Source: Comamonadaceae bacterium
GTDB taxonomy: Bacteria > Pseudomonadota > Gammaproteobacteria > Burkholderiales > Burkholderiaceae_C
Direction: 5' to 3'
Length of the DNA: 15,262 bases
NCBI GenBank assembly: GCA_947374505.1
Contig: CANCCE010000045.1
Coordinates: 1-15,262, forward strand
A program made the translations under genes and the position numbers. Of this stretch, positions 13,182-15,262 are shown in pieces; the stretch's first letter is position 1, and every line of letters begins with the position of its first letter. The notes under the pieces are model-generated. The model saw nothing but the letters and a program-made list of their open reading frames with translations. It was not told the DNA's origin and searched no databases.

Positions 13182-14432
13182 ATGAAAAGAATACTGTTGG
13201 AAATTGTCCTTGCCGCGTCTTTGGCCGCTGCCGGCGTCTTTGGCTGGATGAACTGGAACGCCGGGCAAGCCAATGTTGTCAAGCTGACGGAGCTGACCGC
13301 AGAGTCTGAGTCGGCCGTCAAAAAGCTCGAAAGCGCAGAGGCTGAAGTCAAAGCCAATGCCACGGAACTCGAGACGATGAAGGTCAAGACGCAAGAGCTA
13401 GATGCCGTGAAAGCGGCGCTGGCCAGCGGTGAAACCCTGAAAGATCTGGAAGCTGCTTACAAGAAGGAAAAGAGTCTGTCGGCTGAACGCCAGGTCGGCT
13501 TGGGTGCGCTGCGTTTGCTCACCAAGGGCAGTCAAGATCCCGCCACCATTGAAGCTTTTCGCAAGGCCCTGGTGATTGCTGACTGGGGCAGTCGTAAGAA
13601 AGTGATTTGTGCGGCGCAGATTGCTTTGGCCGCTGCCGGTGAAAAAGTAGAAGTTTTGGGCGAATGCCTCACGCCCGCTGACAAAGCTGCAACAGAAAAA
13701 GTAGCGGCTCAAGACAAAGCCGCGAATGCCGAAAAAGGCAATGACGCGCATGGCGCCAAACCCGGTGAAAAACACGCGGTGCATTGGGGCTATGAAGGGG
13801 CCATGGGGCCGGACCGCTGGGGCGATGAGTTTCCGACCTGCGCCAAAGGCAAGTCGCAGTCGCCATTGAACATCAAAGGACCCTTTGAAAAAGCGCAGTT
13901 TGGTGTGGCGCCAGACTACAAACCGGGTCAGTTGAAAATCATCAACAACGGTCACACGATTCAGGTCAATGTGCCGCCAGGCAGCAAGCTGCGCATTGAC
14001 AGCAAGCCCTTTGAGCTGCTTCAGTTTCATTTTCACCGGCCAAGTGAAGAGCAGATCGACGGCAAGCCTGCTGCCATGGTGGTCCACTTTGTTCACAAGA
14101 ACGACGCGGGTCGGCTGGCCGTGCTCGGCGTCTTGCTCAAAGAAGGCAATGAGAACCCGGGCATCAAAACCCTCTGGGCCAACGCACCGCTGACAGAGGG
14201 GCCGGAAGTCGAGCCCGAAGGTGTGATGTTCAACCCGGCTAATCTGCTGCCGCGTGAGTATGAGTTTTACAGTTATGAAGGTTCATTAACGACACCGCCC
14301 TGTACCGAAGGCGTGCGCTTCTTCATCCTGAAGTCTCAGGTAAACATCACCAAAGAGCAGGTCGAGCAATTCCCTTTCAAGAAAAATGCACGACCTGTGC
14401 AACCGCAGAACGGTCGGGCTATTGCTGGCTGA
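13182..14432 (+). CDS. cah: Alpha-carbonic anhydrase with N-terminal anchor and coiled coil
   Basis: 416 residues; catalyses CO2 hydration to bicarbonate, probably in the periplasm. An N-terminal hydrophobic segment (4-24) acts as signal or anchor, followed by a Glu/Lys/Ala-rich coiled coil (about 30-110), a helical region with Cys143 and Cys162, and a charged linker. The catalytic domain (about 200-416) has zinc ligands His283, His285 and His302 (17-residue spacing as in bacterial alpha forms), the proton-shuttle N-G-H (His258), S-L-T-T-P-P-C with Thr370, and Cys220/Cys374 as the usual disulfide. Bacterial alpha forms are about 220-250 residues, so the N-terminal half is an addition. Two second-shell sites differ from the human CA II pattern: Val300 where Glu117 is usual and Glu290 where His107 is usual. 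Start is supported by AGGA at 13170-13173. It converges on the yheS-like gene. Confidence 0.93.
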   Translation: MKRILLEIVLAASLAAAGVFGWMNWNAGQANVVKLTELTAESESAVKKLESAEAEVKANATELETMKVKTQELDAVKAALASGETLKDLEAAYKKEKSLSAERQVGLGALRLLTKGSQDPATIEAFRKALVIADWGSRKKVICAAQIALAAAGEKVEVLGECLTPADKAATEKVAAQDKAANAEKGNDAHGAKPGEKHAVHWGYEGAMGPDRWGDEFPTCAKGKSQSPLNIKGPFEKAQFGVAPDYKPGQLKIINNGHTIQVNVPPGSKLRIDSKPFELLQFHFHRPSEEQIDGKPAAMVVHFVHKNDAGRLAVLGVLLKEGNENPGIKTLWANAPLTEGPEVEPEGVMFNPANLLPREYEFYSYEGSLTTPPCTEGVRFFILKSQVNITKEQVEQFPFKKNARPVQPQNGRAIAG

Positions 14433-14443
14433 GATTTATCCCC

Positions 14444-14470
14444 TGTAGGAGCCGAGCCCCCTCGGCGATT
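14444..14470 (+). repeat. REP-like palindrome, forward copy
   Basis: TGTAGGAG (14444-14451) leads into the stem GCCGAG (14451-14456), loop CCCC and CTCGGC (14461-14466), then GATT. A GTAG/GTGG head followed by a GC-rich palindrome and GAT is the layout of REP elements known from Pseudomonas and relatives. It starts 11 nt after the carbonic anhydrase stop. Confidence 0.65.
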
Positions 14471-14500
14471 CTTGCTAAGTCACTCTTGTTGATCACGAGG

Positions 14501-14530
14501 CGATGATCGGCCAGGGGCTGGCCTCCCACA
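14501..14530 (-). repeat. REP-like palindrome, inverted copy
   Basis: On the minus strand TGTGGGAG (14530-14523) leads into GGCCAG-CCC-CTGGCC (14523-14509), then GATCATCG. It has the same layout as the copy at 14444-14470, in opposite orientation, giving an inverted doublet of about 87 bp (REPIN/BIME-like). Both hairpins may also serve as bidirectional terminators between the two convergent genes. Confidence 0.65.
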
Positions 14531-14560
14531 AAGACATCAGGCCTGCCGCTGCGAACTACC

Positions 14561-15262
14561 TCAGGCGGTGGCGGTCTCGATTTGATCGGTCAGCTCTAAC
14601 CAGCGTTCTTCGAGTTGTTGCAACTCGGCGTCGACAGCTTTGAGGCGCTTACCGGTTTGCGCCATCTCGGCGGCCACCTTAGTCGCGGCCAGTTTGGCCT
14701 CCAGTGGCTGACGTTCAGCCGTCAAGGCTTTCATCTGCTGATCGACTTTGTCGAGTTCCTTTTTCAAGGGCTTGACAGTGTCTGCACTTTTGACCGGTGC
14801 CACAGCTTTGGCGGTTGTGACCGCTTGAGTGGCCGTTGCATTGGCGGTTTTTTTGGCGACTTCGCGTTGCCGCTTGGCTTCGTCCAGCAGGTAGCGCTGG
14901 TAGTCGTCGAGGTCGCCGTCGAACGGCGCCACACCTCCGTGGGAGACCATCCAGAACTCGTCACAGACGGCGCGCAGCAGGGCCCGGTCGTGGCTGACCA
15001 GCATGACGGTGCCTTCAAACTCGTTGAGGGCCATTGACAAGGCTTCGCGGGTGGCCAAGTCCAGGTGATTGGTTGGCTCATCGAGCAGCAGCAGGTTAGG
15101 GCGCTGCCAAACAATCATGCACAGCACCAAACGGGCTTTTTCGCCGCCGCTCATGCTGCCGACGGTCTGCTTGACCATGTCGCCACCAAAATTGAACTGG
15201 CCCAGGAAGCTGCGCAGGTCTTGTTCGCGGGTTTGCTGACCGCTGATCTTGCCGGCTGCCGT
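14561..15262 (-). CDS. yheS: ABC-F ATPase YheS-like, C-terminal part (runs off right edge)
   Basis: 233 residues of the second ATPase domain and tail; the 5' part lies beyond the right edge. The open frame continues through the last base, reading T-A-A-G-K-I-S-G-Q-Q before the first internal Met. The ABC signature is S-M-S-G-G-E-K-A-R-L, Walker B is N-L-L-L-L-D-E-P-T-N-H-L-D, and the H-loop is V-S-H-D-R. The D-E-P-T-N-H-L-D motif is typical of ABC-F proteins, which bind the ribosome and have no membrane domain. The I-V-W-Q-R-P-N-L and P-F-D-G-D-L-D-D-Y segments fit YheS better than EttA or Uup. A Lys/Ala/Thr-rich linker and a C-terminal coiled coil (E-L-D-K-V-D-Q-Q-M-K to the end) complete it. 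Specific cellular role is not settled. Confidence 0.93.
   Translation of the reverse strand, partial: TAAGKISGQQTREQDLRSFLGQFNFGGDMVKQTVGSMSGGEKARLVLCMIVWQRPNLLLLDEPTNHLDLATREALSMALNEFEGTVMLVSHDRALLRAVCDEFWMVSHGGVAPFDGDLDDYQRYLLDEAKRQREVAKKTANATATQAVTTAKAVAPVKSADTVKPLKKELDKVDQQMKALTAERQPLEAKLAATKVAAEMAQTGKRLKAVDAELQQLEERWLELTDQIETATA

Noticed and set aside
13005..13394. In-frame upstream extension of the adhesin-E-like frame on the minus strand (to 266 residues)
   Set aside because: It would be antisense to the start of the carbonic anhydrase gene, and the clean signal peptide begins at the ATG at 13004.
1..15262. CRISPR array, tRNA or rRNA gene, transposase or phage genes
   Set aside because: No regular repeat-spacer pattern, tRNA-like cloverleaf, rRNA sequence or transposase/integrase motif was seen on either strand.

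Overview
The window looks like chromosomal DNA of a polarly flagellated betaproteobacterium, probably Burkholderiales and perhaps close to Comamonadaceae. This rests on moderately high GC, the flagellar gene types, sigma-54 control of flagellar genes and a YheS-type ABC-F protein. The genus cannot be fixed from sequence alone.

Left edge (1-427): the N-terminus of an XRE/Cro-type regulator runs off the left edge on the minus strand. Its control region holds a sigma-70-like promoter and two identical 18-bp inverted repeats, probably operators. Next to it on the plus strand is a sigma-54 promoter with a structured leader for a small TPR-like protein (428-895). A flagellin of 881 residues follows, with its own sigma-54 promoter and a tandemly duplicated variable region. 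Its stop codon overlaps the start of an 80-residue four-cysteine protein.

Flagellar basal-body and export operon (about 4008-12587): a consensus sigma-54 promoter precedes a sigma-54 activator whose receiver-like domain lacks the phospho-acceptor Asp. fliE, fliF, fliG, fliH, fliI and fliJ follow on the same strand with short gaps or overlaps. The last member, overlapping fliJ by 4 nt, is an unrecognised Trp-rich protein with a methyltransferase-like Rossmann pattern. The order regulator-fliE-F-G-H-I-J resembles the Vibrio/Pseudomonas layout, but no sensor kinase gene sits beside the regulator here. The genes build the MS ring (FliF), rotor (FliG), MS-ring/rod junction (FliE) and export ATPase complex (FliH, FliI, FliJ). 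The activator plausibly drives the three sigma-54 promoters, including the flagellin promoter.

Right part (12588-15262): a convergent, exported, surface-adhesin-E-like small protein is divergent from an alpha-carbonic anhydrase that carries an N-terminal membrane anchor and coiled coil. The carbonic anhydrase gene converges on the 3' part of a yheS-like ABC-F gene that runs off the right edge. The gap between those two genes contains an inverted pair of REP-like palindromes (a REPIN/BIME-like element).

The most interesting unexplained items are the methyltransferase-like gene at the end of the flagellar operon, the four-Cys protein coupled to flagellin, the TPR protein upstream of flagellin, the paired operator of the XRE gene and the REP doublet. 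No tRNA, rRNA, CRISPR array or insertion sequence was seen.
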